Shown: positions 17,185 to 25,539 of the stretch, in pieces
Position numbering within the stretch: the stretch's first letter is position 1
How the letters are laid out: each line of letters starts with the position of its first letter
Source: a bacterium
Lineage (GTDB): Bacteria; Chloroflexota; Dormibacteria; Aeolococcales; Bog-877
Length of the DNA: 55,006 nucleotides
Direction: 5' to 3'
NCBI GenBank assembly: GCA_021791415.1
Contig: JAJYWQ010000081.1
Location: 1-55,006 of the forward strand
Notes under the pieces: model-generated
The model's input: the letters and a program-made list of their open reading frames with translations, nothing else
What the model was told of the DNA's origin: nothing
Databases searched by the model: none
Program-made: the position numbers and the translations under genes

Positions 17185-18749
17185 CCGGGCCCTCTACTGT
17201 CGGCAAGGGCGCGCGTCCACCGCCTCAGCTTGGGCTGGGTGAACGCCTGAAGCCTCGGGACGACCTCTCGCCGCGCCAGCTCGCGGCGCTCCCTCAGCCG
17301 GTGATCCAGCCGCCCCAGCGCGAGGACCACCTCGGGCCCTGCGGTTGCGGCCATGGGGGCGAGTTTCAACAGCTCGGACTCCTGCACCTGCGTGTCCTGG
17401 AATTCGCCTAGACAGTCCTGGAGGGAGCGCAGGACCGTCAGGAGCTCACGGTACTCCCCGCCGTCCAGGGCGGGGGCGAAGAACTCCAGGAGGTAGCGGA
17501 GCTCCTTGCAGCGCTTGCGCAGGCTGTGGAAGTGCTCGGCGGGCGACCCCGGTCCCAGGCCGGCGGCGATCCGGAAAGCCCGGCGATACGCCCTTGCGGC
17601 CCGTTCCCAGGCCAGTTCCTCGACGGTTCGGCCGCCGGGGCCGGGGGGACCGCCGCCGTGGGTGACGGCAGCCCAGCGGCGGAGCGCCGTCTTCCAGCGA
17701 GGGCCCCGGATCTGAGCCGCCAGCAGAGACCAGGCTTGGGCACGCCTCCCGGCAAGGTGCCGCAGCAGCGGCTCGGCTGCCGCGTCTCCGGTTGAGGAAA
17801 GGGCTTGAAGCAGCACATCCATGTCCCTGGTCGGGGTGGTCAGGTCCCCCATCCAGCGGAGATCGACGGCCAGCCGGGCCACACCCGCTCCCGGCAGGCA
17901 GTCGCCCACCAGCTTGACGGCGGAGCGAGCGCGCCGCACGGCGACGCGGAGGTCATGGAGGAACTCCGCGTCGAGGTCGGCGAGGACACCGGGCGCGTTG
18001 GCGGAGACCACATCCAGGAGGTCGCGCAGGATCCTCCTCACCGCCTCGGCCGATGGCTCGCCCGGCTCGATCGGTCTCACCCGAGGGCCCCCGGCCTGGT
18101 CCAGCCAGGCCAGCCAGCCTCCCGAGCTGGGCTGCAGCCCACCCCTCTGGGTCAGTCGGCTGCGCAGCTCCTTCGCTAGGCGCTGCCCTTCACCGACCAT
18201 CGTCACCCGCAGCCAGGTCCGGGGGATCGCCCGCCTGGCCCCCAGGCGTTCCTCCCAGCGTGCCTCTCCCAGGGCCCGGCCCCGGGTATCGCGGAGAGAG
18301 ATGGTGTGCCTCCGGGTCCGCATCCGGGCGATCGGTAGAAGCGCTCTCCCTCCGATCAGAGGGCCGAGCACCGAGGTTGCGGGCCCCTCCCCGACCAGCT
18401 GCTCCAGCTGCCACCCATGCTCGTTCCGCCGCGAGCGGGGCAGGGGGCAGGGGACGCTCCAGGAGGAGCCTCCATCCACTCCCTCGATCTCAGCTCGATC
18501 GCTCTCAGGGCTCCGGCCCCAGGTGAGTTGCAGGGTGACGCCTGCCCGCCGCAGGCGCCTGTCAAAGGTGTCCACCCAGCGGTGATCGATGACCGCCACG
18601 GCCTCCCGGGCCCCTCCGGACAGCGGAAGCAGGTCACGGAGGATGGCCGCCGGGATCGGTCCTCTGGAGGTGAACTCGAGCGGCGTTCGAGATCGCCCCG
18701 ATGTGGGCGTCGGGGTGGCAGCCGATCGGGGGCCTTCGCGGGCTGCCAT
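17178..18749 (-). CDS. CYTH-CHAD domain protein
   Basis: Predicted 523-aa cytosolic protein. The N-terminal half carries a degenerate CYTH-like region (VIDHRWVDTFDRRLRRAGVTLQL near residues 53-75). The C-terminal half is a CHAD domain with its two helical repeats: FLHDLRVAVRRARSAVKL and HFHSLRKRCKELRYLLEFF, containing the conserved His and Arg/Lys residues that bind polyphosphate in characterised CHAD proteins. The CYTH catalytic ExExK motif is not recognisable, so triphosphatase activity is doubtful. The frame extends to an ATG at 18791, but that codon lies inside the SOS box; ATG 18749 is the next in-frame start, though without a clear Shine-Dalgarno. The stop overlaps parA. Confidence 0.82.
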   Translation of the reverse strand: MAAREGPRSAATPTPTSGRSRTPLEFTSRGPIPAAILRDLLPLSGGAREAVAVIDHRWVDTFDRRLRRAGVTLQLTWGRSPESDRAEIEGVDGGSSWSVPCPLPRSRRNEHGWQLEQLVGEGPATSVLGPLIGGRALLPIARMRTRRHTISLRDTRGRALGEARWEERLGARRAIPRTWLRVTMVGEGQRLAKELRSRLTQRGGLQPSSGGWLAWLDQAGGPRVRPIEPGEPSAEAVRRILRDLLDVVSANAPGVLADLDAEFLHDLRVAVRRARSAVKLVGDCLPGAGVARLAVDLRWMGDLTTPTRDMDVLLQALSSTGDAAAEPLLRHLAGRRAQAWSLLAAQIRGPRWKTALRRWAAVTHGGGPPGPGGRTVEELAWERAARAYRRAFRIAAGLGPGSPAEHFHSLRKRCKELRYLLEFFAPALDGGEYRELLTVLRSLQDCLGEFQDTQVQESELLKLAPMAATAGPEVVLALGRLDHRLRERRELARREVVPRLQAFTQPKLRRWTRALADSRGPGC

Positions 18750-18784
18750 GGCGAGATTCTGACAGCTGGACTCGGCGCCACATA

Positions 18785-18798
18785 AGAACAAATGTTCG
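18785..18798 (+). promoter_or_regulatory. LexA (SOS) box of dnaE2
   Basis: The core GAACAAATGTTCG has the GAAC-N4-GTTC palindrome of gram-positive LexA sites and matches the imuA' box at 13 of 14 positions over GAACANATGTTCGT. The TAACAT -10 hexamer of dnaE2 begins two bases after it. It is also only 36 bp upstream of the divergent CHAD gene start, so LexA could affect that operon too. Confidence 0.88.
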
Positions 18799-18799
18799 T

Positions 18800-18805
18800 T
18801 AACAT
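18800..18805 (+). promoter_or_regulatory. -10 element, apparently leaderless dnaE2 promoter
   Basis: TAACAT (TANNNT) ends 6 nt before the dnaE2 ATG at 18812, predicting transcription from the A of the ATG. There is no Shine-Dalgarno before that ATG. Confidence 0.6.
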
Positions 18806-18811
18806 ACGGGG

Positions 18812-21800
18812 ATGGCTCCTGCCCCGTTCTCCGAGTGCTGGGCGCGCTCCTACTTCTCCTTCCTTGAAGGGGCCAGCTCTCCGGAGGCGTTGGTGGAGCG
18901 GGCCCGGGAGCTGGAGATGCCGGCCATCGGGCTGGTGGACCGGGGCGGCCTGTATGGGGCTGTGCGGCTGGTGCGGGCCGCGCGGCGCTCGGGAGTGCGG
19001 GCCATGGTGGGGGCGGAGCTGGACCTACACGGGGGCGGCCGTCTGGCGGTGCTCGCTCCGGACCGCCCTGCCTACCAGCAGCTCTGCCGGGCGGTCAGCC
19101 GAGCCCAGCTCGCCGGCGTCAAGGGGGCCCCGCGATTGTGCCTAGAGGGCTTGGAGGATGTGTTGGGGAGAGCGGCCGGGGCTGCCGGGGATGTGCAGCG
19201 GGACGGCCGCCGGCCGGCGGGGTTGAGCGAGCGGATTCGCCGCGACTCCCGCGCTCGGGTGGCAGCGGAGCACCGGGTGCGGGCGGCCGACCTGGACCGC
19301 TGCGTCTTCCTGCTCGGGGGGCCGCACAGCCCGGTCAGCCGGGCGCTGAGGCGGGGGGAGTGGTCGGTGGCCAGGGATGCGCTGGCCGCTCTTCATGAGC
19401 AGCTGGAGCCCCAGAACCTCTACCTCTGTCTGCAGCATCACCTGCACCCTGGCGACGACTGGCTGGCCACCGAGACCGCCTCCCTGGCCGCGGAGTTGGG
19501 GGTGGCCGTCATGGCCAGCGCCGCGCCCCGCTATGCCCGACCCGGCGACGGCCGACTCCTTGATGTGCTCACCGCCATCCGCCACGGCTGCACGCTGGAG
19601 GAGGCGGCGGCTTCCGGCCTGCTCCTGCCCAATCATGAGTACTGGATGCGCGATGGTGCGGGGCTGACAGAGCTCCTGCCCCACCCTGAAGCCATGGCGG
19701 GGGCTTCCGAGCTGGCCTCTCGAGCCGACCTGGAGCTGGACTTCCGCCACAGCCGCTTCCCCGGTCTAAGGCTGCCGCCGGGAGTGGACCCTGACCTGCG
19801 GCTGAGGCAGCTTTGTGAGGAGGGGATCGCAGACCGCTACCCCGGCCCGCGGGGGGCCGTGGACGCCCGGCTGGCCCATGAGCTGGAGGTGATCGGCGGC
19901 TGTCACCTGGCGGAGTTCTTCCTCATCGTGGCCGAGCTGATGCATTTCGCCCGCCGGGAGGGGATCCCGGCCCAGGGCCGGGGTTCGGCGGCGGACAGCC
20001 TGGTCGCCTACCTCCTGGGGATCACAAGGGTCGACCCCCTGGCCCACAACCTCCTCTTCGAGCGCTTCCTCCACGAGGGCATGGAGAGCACCCCTGACAT
20101 CGACATCGATGTCTCCACCGCGCACCGCGAGCGGCTCATCCAGCACGTCTACGACACCTACGGTGAGGAGCGCACCGGGATGGTCTGCACCGTCATCACC
20201 TTCCGCCTACGCCTGGCGCTGCGCCAGGTTGGGGCCGCCCTCGGGATCCCCGAGCGGCTCATGGAGCAGCTGGCCAAGGCCGTGGACCGGGACGTGGAGA
20301 GCGAGGGGGGAGCGACCCTGGTCGAGCGGCTTCTGGCGGTGGCGAGCCGGGCACCGTCCGAGGCGATGTCGGCTCGGGAGTGGAGGCAGTTCGCGGACTT
20401 GGTGGACCAGGTTGTCGGGGTTCCACGGCACCTCTCTATTCATGTGGGTGGGATGCTGGTCACGGGTGAGCCGCTCTGGGACATCGCTCCCCTGGAGCGG
20501 GCCACCCGTGCCGGCCGGGTGGTGGTGCAGTTCGACAAAGATGACGTCGAGGATCTGGGCCTCATCAAGATCGACCTGCTGGGCCTGCGCACCCTCTCCG
20601 CTGTGGAGGAGGCGCTCAGCGAGCTGGAACGGGTGGGGGAGGGGCGCCCCGATCTGGACCGGCTGGACCTGACCGACCCGGAGGTGTACGAGATGTGCTC
20701 CCGCGCCGACACCGTGGGGGTGTTCCAGATCGAGTCGCGTGCCCAGCAGCAGACCCTGCCCCGAGCCCGTCCTCGGGAGTTCAACGATCTCGTGGTGGAG
20801 GTGGCGATCATCCGCCCCGGACCCATCCAGGGGAAGGCGGTCCATCCTTACCTGCGCCGCCGCCAGGGGAAGGAGCCGGTGCGTTACCTGCACCCGAGGT
20901 TGGAGCCCATCCTCCGGGACACCCTGGGCGTGATCCTCTACCAGGAGCAGATCATCGAGATCGCCATGAGCCTGGCGGGCTTCAGCGCCGCCCGAGCGGA
21001 CCGCTTCCGGCGGGCGATGAACCGGCATCGCTCAAGAGAGGAGATGGACTCCCTGGAGGCGGAGTTCCTTGCCGGCTGCAGGGCCCAGGGAGTGGAGGAG
21101 GAGATCGGAGCCGAGCTGTTCGCCGCGGTGCGGGGGTTCGCTGAGTTCGGCTTCTGCCGCAGTCACGCTGCCGCCTTCGCCCGGACCGCGTACGAGACCG
21201 CCTGGCTGCGCCTGCACCATCCGGAGGCCTACCTGGTGGGGCTTCTCAACCTGCAGCCGATGGGCTTCTACCATCCCTCGGTGCTGGTCGACGACGCCCG
21301 CCGCCACGGGGTCGCGGTGCTGCCGGTGGATGTGAACCACAGCGCCTCCCGCTGCCGGGTGGAAAGGCAGGGGCGTGGTCTGGCGGTGCGCCTGGGGTTC
21401 AACTATGTGAAGGGGGTGGGTGAGGTCTGGGGGGAGCGGCTGGATGCCGAGCGCCGGCGCGGAGAGTACCGAAGCCCGGAGGAGTTCTGGCTTCGGACCC
21501 GGATCAGCCGGGAGGCGATGGGGGCCCTGGTACTGGTGGGGGCCCTGGATGGCTTCGCGGTGCCTCGCCGGGAGCTGCTCTGGAGGCTGCGCGGAAGCCA
21601 GGATGAGATCGAATCCTCGAGCCAGCCCTGGCTCCTGCCACTGCCAGCCCCACCCCCGGCCCTGCCTCCCATGACGCCGGCGGAGCGCTTGGAGACCGAC
21701 TATCACTTCCTGGGCCTCAGCACCGGCCCGCACCCGGTGGAGCTGCTGCGTCCCCGGCTGGCCGTCCTGGGTGCCGTCCGGCTACAGGAAGCGCGGGCCG

Positions 21801-22096
21801 CTGGGCCGGGGGCCAGGCTCACTGTGCTGGGGCTGGTGATCACCCGGCAGGCTCCCCCCTCGGCGCATGGGATGCGGTTCTTCACCCTGGCGGACGAGAC
21901 CGGGCATCTGGACCTGGTGATCCCGCCTGAGGTGCATCGTCGGTTCCGCCAGCTGGCCCATCACCGGCCTCTGATCTGCGCTCAGGGGGTGATGCGGGCG
22001 GTGGACGGGGTGGTGAGCATGGCGGTAGAGCGGCTTCTGGCTCTACCCGAGGGTGTGGCCAGCGCGGCCCCTACCGCGTCTCATGACTACCGGTAA
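18812..22096 (+). CDS. dnaE2: Error-prone DNA polymerase III alpha subunit DnaE2
   Basis: A 1094-aa C-family polymerase expected to copy damaged DNA with ImuA' and ImuB. Layout: N-terminal PHP domain (YFSFLEGASSPEALVERA... IGLVDRGGLYGAVRLV), the palm with catalytic PDIDIDV (Asp429, Asp431, Asp433 region) and the later KIDLLGLRTLS Asp, fingers, a helix-hairpin-helix region (GFNYVKGVGEVW) and a C-terminal OB fold (LTVLGLVITRQ). The length and the lack of the long C-terminal extension of the replicative subunit favour DnaE2 over DnaE1, as does the SOS box at the start codon. The imu operon is about 6 kb upstream rather than adjacent. The 3' end overlaps the convergent BASS transporter by 26 bp. 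Confidence 0.92.
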   Translation: MAPAPFSECWARSYFSFLEGASSPEALVERARELEMPAIGLVDRGGLYGAVRLVRAARRSGVRAMVGAELDLHGGGRLAVLAPDRPAYQQLCRAVSRAQLAGVKGAPRLCLEGLEDVLGRAAGAAGDVQRDGRRPAGLSERIRRDSRARVAAEHRVRAADLDRCVFLLGGPHSPVSRALRRGEWSVARDALAALHEQLEPQNLYLCLQHHLHPGDDWLATETASLAAELGVAVMASAAPRYARPGDGRLLDVLTAIRHGCTLEEAAASGLLLPNHEYWMRDGAGLTELLPHPEAMAGASELASRADLELDFRHSRFPGLRLPPGVDPDLRLRQLCEEGIADRYPGPRGAVDARLAHELEVIGGCHLAEFFLIVAELMHFARREGIPAQGRGSAADSLVAYLLGITRVDPLAHNLLFERFLHEGMESTPDIDIDVSTAHRERLIQHVYDTYGEERTGMVCTVITFRLRLALRQVGAALGIPERLMEQLAKAVDRDVESEGGATLVERLLAVASRAPSEAMSAREWRQFADLVDQVVGVPRHLSIHVGGMLVTGEPLWDIAPLERATRAGRVVVQFDKDDVEDLGLIKIDLLGLRTLSAVEEALSELERVGEGRPDLDRLDLTDPEVYEMCSRADTVGVFQIESRAQQQTLPRARPREFNDLVVEVAIIRPGPIQGKAVHPYLRRRQGKEPVRYLHPRLEPILRDTLGVILYQEQIIEIAMSLAGFSAARADRFRRAMNRHRSREEMDSLEAEFLAGCRAQGVEEEIGAELFAAVRGFAEFGFCRSHAAAFARTAYETAWLRLHHPEAYLVGLLNLQPMGFYHPSVLVDDARRHGVAVLPVDVNHSASRCRVERQGRGLAVRLGFNYVKGVGEVWGERLDAERRRGEYRSPEEFWLRTRISREAMGALVLVGALDGFAVPRRELLWRLRGSQDEIESSSQPWLLPLPAPPPALPPMTPAERLETDYHFLGLSTGPHPVELLRPRLAVLGAVRLQEARAAGPGARLTVLGLVITRQAPPSAHGMRFFTLADETGHLDLVIPPEVHRRFRQLAHHRPLICAQGVMRAVDGVVSMAVERLLALPEGVASAAPTASHDYR

Positions 22097-23030
22097 AGGC
22101 CCCACGCCCCAACCAGGCGGCCACCGTGCCGGCTCCCGCCACCATCAGGATGCCGTACACGCCGGCCACCGCGGCCGCCGGGGGCAGCACCGCGACGGCC
22201 ACCGCAATCGCCACCCCGAATTCGCGGATAGCCACCGGGAACCCCACCCCCGCAGCCGTGCGACGGGGGAGGGAGAGCGTCCGCCCGAGCCCCCATCCCA
22301 GAGCACCTCCGGCAACGAGCACGGCACCGGCGAGAAGCACGATGGGGAGGAGAGTGGCGGAGAAGAGAGCCGGCCGCGCCGGGCCCATGCCTGCCAGAAC
22401 CACCAGGACGAGGCAGGCCGCGCTCAGGTCCAGGTAGAGGTGGCGGTGCCGAGCCAACCGGGGGAATCGGACTCGGAGCAGCACACCTGCCAGAAGGGGC
22501 AGCAGGACCGACAGTCCGAGCTCCCCGACCAACGAAAGGGGGCTGAACCGGGCGGTCCCACCCAGGGCCACGCCCAGCCAGACCGGCACCAGAACGGTGG
22601 CCAGGGCCAGGGAGCCGGCCATGATCGAGGTCGCCAGGGCCGCGTCACCACCGGCCACCGCCGCCATCAGCCCGCTGGTGATCTCCGCTGGGGCGATGGC
22701 GCAGATAACCACGCCAGAAGCCAGCTCGCGGCTGGGAATCGCCCTGCTGACCAGCACCGCCAGCCCGGGGAGCACGGTCCACTCGAGGAGCAGCGCCGCT
22801 CCCACCAGGTGGGCCCGCCGGGCCGCCGCCCGGAAGTCCGCCGGGGTGAGGTTCAGGGAGACGCCCAGAACCTGCCCCGCCAGCAGGACGGGAACCACCG
22901 GCACCAGCGCGCCCGACGCTGTGGGCAGTGCCAAGCCTATCCCCACCGCCAGTACCACCCAGGGCAGAAGTCGGTGGCGGACCGGGTGGAGCAGGTGGGT
23001 GGCCAGCCGCCATCGCCTGAAGGGACTCAT
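22071..23030 (-). CDS. BASS-type transporter (bile acid:sodium symporter / ACR3-like)
   Basis: A 319-aa membrane protein with 9-10 hydrophobic helices. Two internal repeats with a discontinuous-helix signature are visible: GVVICAIAPAEITSGLMAAVAGGDAALA and later FPVAIREFGVAIAVAVAVLPP, the pattern of the BASS fold. Family members move bile acids, pyruvate, pantothenate or arsenite; the Cys expected for ACR3 is not obvious, so the substrate is left open. It is followed by 25 bp and then the glycosyltransferase gene on the same strand (upstream), so they may be cotranscribed. Confidence 0.75.
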   Translation of the reverse strand: MSPFRRWRLATHLLHPVRHRLLPWVVLAVGIGLALPTASGALVPVVPVLLAGQVLGVSLNLTPADFRAAARRAHLVGAALLLEWTVLPGLAVLVSRAIPSRELASGVVICAIAPAEITSGLMAAVAGGDAALATSIMAGSLALATVLVPVWLGVALGGTARFSPLSLVGELGLSVLLPLLAGVLLRVRFPRLARHRHLYLDLSAACLVLVVLAGMGPARPALFSATLLPIVLLAGAVLVAGGALGWGLGRTLSLPRRTAAGVGFPVAIREFGVAIAVAVAVLPPAAAVAGVYGILMVAGAGTVAAWLGRGAFTGSHETR

Positions 23031-23055
23031 GCGGCCACTATGCCGCCCCGAGGCT

Positions 23056-24630
23056 TCAGCGGGCGGGGTCGGCGCTGACCCGCGGGGCGGGGGAGGGAAC
23101 CCTGGTGGAGGGGGGCTCGGCCGAGTGCCGGCGCAGCCACTGCAGCTGGCGCATGGCCGCGTCCAGGTCGGCGCTGGTGAACGGTGTCCGGCGGTGCCGG
23201 AGGAGCACCACTCGGGACTGGTCGGGGGCTCCGGCTGCCACGGGGATGACGATGATGGAGTCGACGGCGACGCTGGCCCGGGCCTGGGCCCGTCCGGAGG
23301 GTGGCGTGGTCCACATGATCGCCCGGCCTGTTGATCCCGCCCGGCGCCAGAGGTCCCGGACAGTCCTGGTGGGGCGGTACTGCTCCCCGGGGTGGCTGGC
23401 CAGGACAGCCATGTCCGGGCCGAGGAGCACGGCGTGGTCGGCGCGTGCCGCGCGGGCTAGCCGCTGGAGCAGGGCCAAGGATCCCACCGGAGTGTCCGGA
23501 ATTCGCCGGCCCCGGCGCACCAGCCGCAAGCTCAGCCAGGCGTTGACCGCCATGCCCAGCACCGCCGCCAACAGTCCTTCCAGCACCAGGGGCAGGCCCG
23601 TGGGGCGCAGGGCCAGGAAGGCCACTAGTTGCACGGCGCCCGCCGCGAGCCCTGAGAGCAAGTAGCGCCTCAGAAGGGGGGAGCGCTCCCGATGGAAATC
23701 GGCGAAGGTGACGCGCAAGTTCAGCCCGGCGTTCCAGAGAAGAGAGATGGCGAAGGCGGTGGCCCAGGCCAGCAGAGCCGGCCAGGCCAGCGTGACACCC
23801 ACGAGTTGCAGGGTGGCCAGGAGTATGCCGAGCCCGCTCAGGCCGACCGCAGCGAACTTCCACCGGCGGGCGCTCCCGGGGACGTCGCGCACCAGGGACC
23901 AAAGATGACGCAGGTACAGCCAGCCCTGCTGGACTGTGGCCTTGCTCTCGCCCGCGCCACGCGGTTGAAAGTCCAGGGGGACCTCGGCAACACGGGCACC
24001 GGGAGTGCAGACGAGCAGCTCCAGCAGAATCTTGAAGCCCACGGGCCGGAACTCCAGACCGCGGACCAGGTCCGTCCGGCAGAGAAAGAAGCCGGCCAGG
24101 GGGTCGGTGCTGGCCCTGGCCTCCTGGAAGAGAAGCCGCGCCAGGAAGGTGGCGCCGCGAGACACCAGCCGGCGGCTCCAGCTTCCCAGCCCTTGTCTGG
24201 TCGCACCCGGTAGGTAGCGGCTCGCGACCACCAGATCCGCGCCGTCGCGGGTCCTGGCCACCATCTCCGGGATCAGCTCCGGCGGATGTTGCAGGTCGCC
24301 GTCCATGACGCAGGCGAGCCGGCCGCGAGCGCGGGCCAGACCGACCACCACGGCGGTGCTCAGTCCGCCGACCCGCTCCTCGGGGCGGCGGTGGACGAGG
24401 CCGATCCGGGGATCCCGTCGGGTGGCCTCACGCAGCACCCTGGTGGTGGCGTCATCGCTGTCGTCCACGAACAGCACTTCGAAGGGGATCTCCGCGAGGG
24501 AGTTGCGGAGGCGCTGGATCAGAAGTGGGACGTTGCCAGCCTCGTCACGGGTCGGGACCACGACGGTGAGCTCGAGAGCTGGCTCGGTGGCGGGCTTGCG
24601 GGGCCGGGGCATCTCCTCGAGTCTAGGCAT
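23056..24630 (-). CDS. Fusion: DPM1-like GT2 glycosyltransferase + GtrA-like membrane domain + GAF-like C-terminus
   Basis: A 524-aa protein. Residues about 18-240 form a family 2 glycosyltransferase of the polyprenol-phosphate mannose/glucose synthase type (LTVVVPTRDEAGNV, VLFVDDSDD, VMDGDLQHPPELI, VASRYLPGA, DPLAGFFLCRTDL). Four hydrophobic helices (about 265-385) with FAISLLWNAGLNLRVTF match the GtrA/PST domain. The last about 130 residues are soluble and look GAF-like (ADHAVLLGPDMAVLASHPG... VAVDSIIVIPVAAG... RRTPFTSADLDAAMRQLQWL). Start: ATG 24630, 7 nt after the glutaredoxin-like stop; ATG 24612 is possible but its GAGGAG abuts the codon. Known GT2-GtrA proteins make lipid-linked sugars; the sensory tail is unusual. 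Confidence 0.82.
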   Translation of the reverse strand: MPRLEEMPRPRKPATEPALELTVVVPTRDEAGNVPLLIQRLRNSLAEIPFEVLFVDDSDDATTRVLREATRRDPRIGLVHRRPEERVGGLSTAVVVGLARARGRLACVMDGDLQHPPELIPEMVARTRDGADLVVASRYLPGATRQGLGSWSRRLVSRGATFLARLLFQEARASTDPLAGFFLCRTDLVRGLEFRPVGFKILLELLVCTPGARVAEVPLDFQPRGAGESKATVQQGWLYLRHLWSLVRDVPGSARRWKFAAVGLSGLGILLATLQLVGVTLAWPALLAWATAFAISLLWNAGLNLRVTFADFHRERSPLLRRYLLSGLAAGAVQLVAFLALRPTGLPLVLEGLLAAVLGMAVNAWLSLRLVRRGRRIPDTPVGSLALLQRLARAARADHAVLLGPDMAVLASHPGEQYRPTRTVRDLWRRAGSTGRAIMWTTPPSGRAQARASVAVDSIIVIPVAAGAPDQSRVVLLRHRRTPFTSADLDAAMRQLQWLRRHSAEPPSTRVPSPAPRVSADPAR

Positions 24631-24637
24631 GCGCGTG

Positions 24638-24922
24638 TCAGGGCTCGGCGCTGTTACCAAATCGTTCGTCTGGGAGCCGAGCGAGCACGTGGTCGATTGC
24701 CGTCCCAGGGTTGAACCGGCCCTCCGCCACGACCGTGCCGGCCCAGAGCAGGACGGGGATGCGCCGCCCGAACAGCTCCTCGCTCTGAGGATCTGATTCC
24801 ACGTTCCGCTCATCGAGACGAAGGCCATGTTGCCCCGCCAGTGCGGCCAGTGGGCCTCGGATCCCATCACAGAGATGGCAGTCGGGCCGGGTGAGGAGGA
24901 TCAGAGATCGCTCAACCGACAC
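24638..24922 (-). CDS. Glutaredoxin-like / DUF836 family thiol protein
   Basis: A 94-aa protein with a thioredoxin-like fold: LILLTRPDCHLCDGIRGPL carries the CxxC pair (Cys15 and Cys18), followed by LRLDERNVESDPQSEELFGRRIPVLLWAG with the cis-Pro (IPV). This pattern is typical of the glutaredoxin-like DUF836 family; redox partner unknown. GTG start overlaps the end of the upstream membrane-protein gene by 11 bp, and the glycosyltransferase begins 7 nt after its stop, so the three form one operon. Confidence 0.85.
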   Translation of the reverse strand: MSVERSLILLTRPDCHLCDGIRGPLAALAGQHGLRLDERNVESDPQSEELFGRRIPVLLWAGTVVAEGRFNPGTAIDHVLARLPDERFGNSAEP

Positions 24923-25511
24923 CCCAGCTCTCCAGCAGCCCCAGGTAACGGCGACGCCAAGCCTCGGCCACCGCGGCGAACAGCGTCCAAGCCGCCGCCT
25001 CGGCCAGCACCCCAGGGAGCGTGCTGGACGCCAGCTGGCTGCCCCGGAGGCCGAGGCCGGCGTAGAGGCAGAGACGGACCACGGCCACGGCTCCCAGCAC
25101 TCGGGTCAGATCGCTGGCGGCCAGTACCACCGACCGCTCTCGGCGGAGTCCTGCCCTGAGCCTGGAGGCTGAGGGCGGGCGCTCGGACGCCACGCTCCAT
25201 GACGGCTCGGGGGCGACGCTCCGGAGCCGCAGCCAGCCCAGGGCGGCGAGAAGGGTGGCTGCCAGCACCGGCGGCAGTGCCTGCCATGGAGCCCCCAGAC
25301 GCAGGAACTCCTGCCAGCCCGAAAGGCGCCCACCGGCGGCGAAGACCGCCTGGTAATGAGTCTGCAAGAGGAAGGAGGACCAGGAGACAGCCATCGCCAG
25401 CGCCAGGGCCACGATGACCGTCAGCCCCAGGCGGCTCGAGACCAGCTGCCAGAGATGCGCCTTAGCGTCCGGTATCCGAGACGCCGTCCATCGCGCCCGG
25501 AGTCCTGCCAT
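24912..25511 (-). CDS. Hypothetical membrane protein
   Basis: A 199-aa protein with four hydrophobic stretches: LGLTVIVALALAMAVSWSSFLL (about 30-52), LPPVLAATLLAALGWL (about 80-96), VLGAVAVVRLCLYAGLGL (about 140-158) and LAEAAAWTLFAAVAEAWRRR (about 170-190). No family is recognised. ATG 25511 is preceded by GAGGTG immediately upstream, and the frame further upstream is antisense to the luciferase-like gene with no membrane character. Its end overlaps the glutaredoxin-like gene. Confidence 0.65.
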   Translation of the reverse strand: MAGLRARWTASRIPDAKAHLWQLVSSRLGLTVIVALALAMAVSWSSFLLQTHYQAVFAAGGRLSGWQEFLRLGAPWQALPPVLAATLLAALGWLRLRSVAPEPSWSVASERPPSASRLRAGLRRERSVVLAASDLTRVLGAVAVVRLCLYAGLGLRGSQLASSTLPGVLAEAAAWTLFAAVAEAWRRRYLGLLESWGVG

Positions 25512-25539
25512 CACCTCGAGTCTATGCCCGATGCCCGCC

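Noticed and set aside
18750-18791. ATG 18791 as start of the CHAD protein
   Set aside because: It lies inside the LexA box and the added residues are not conserved-looking; ATG 18749 is preferred, though its own SD is weak.
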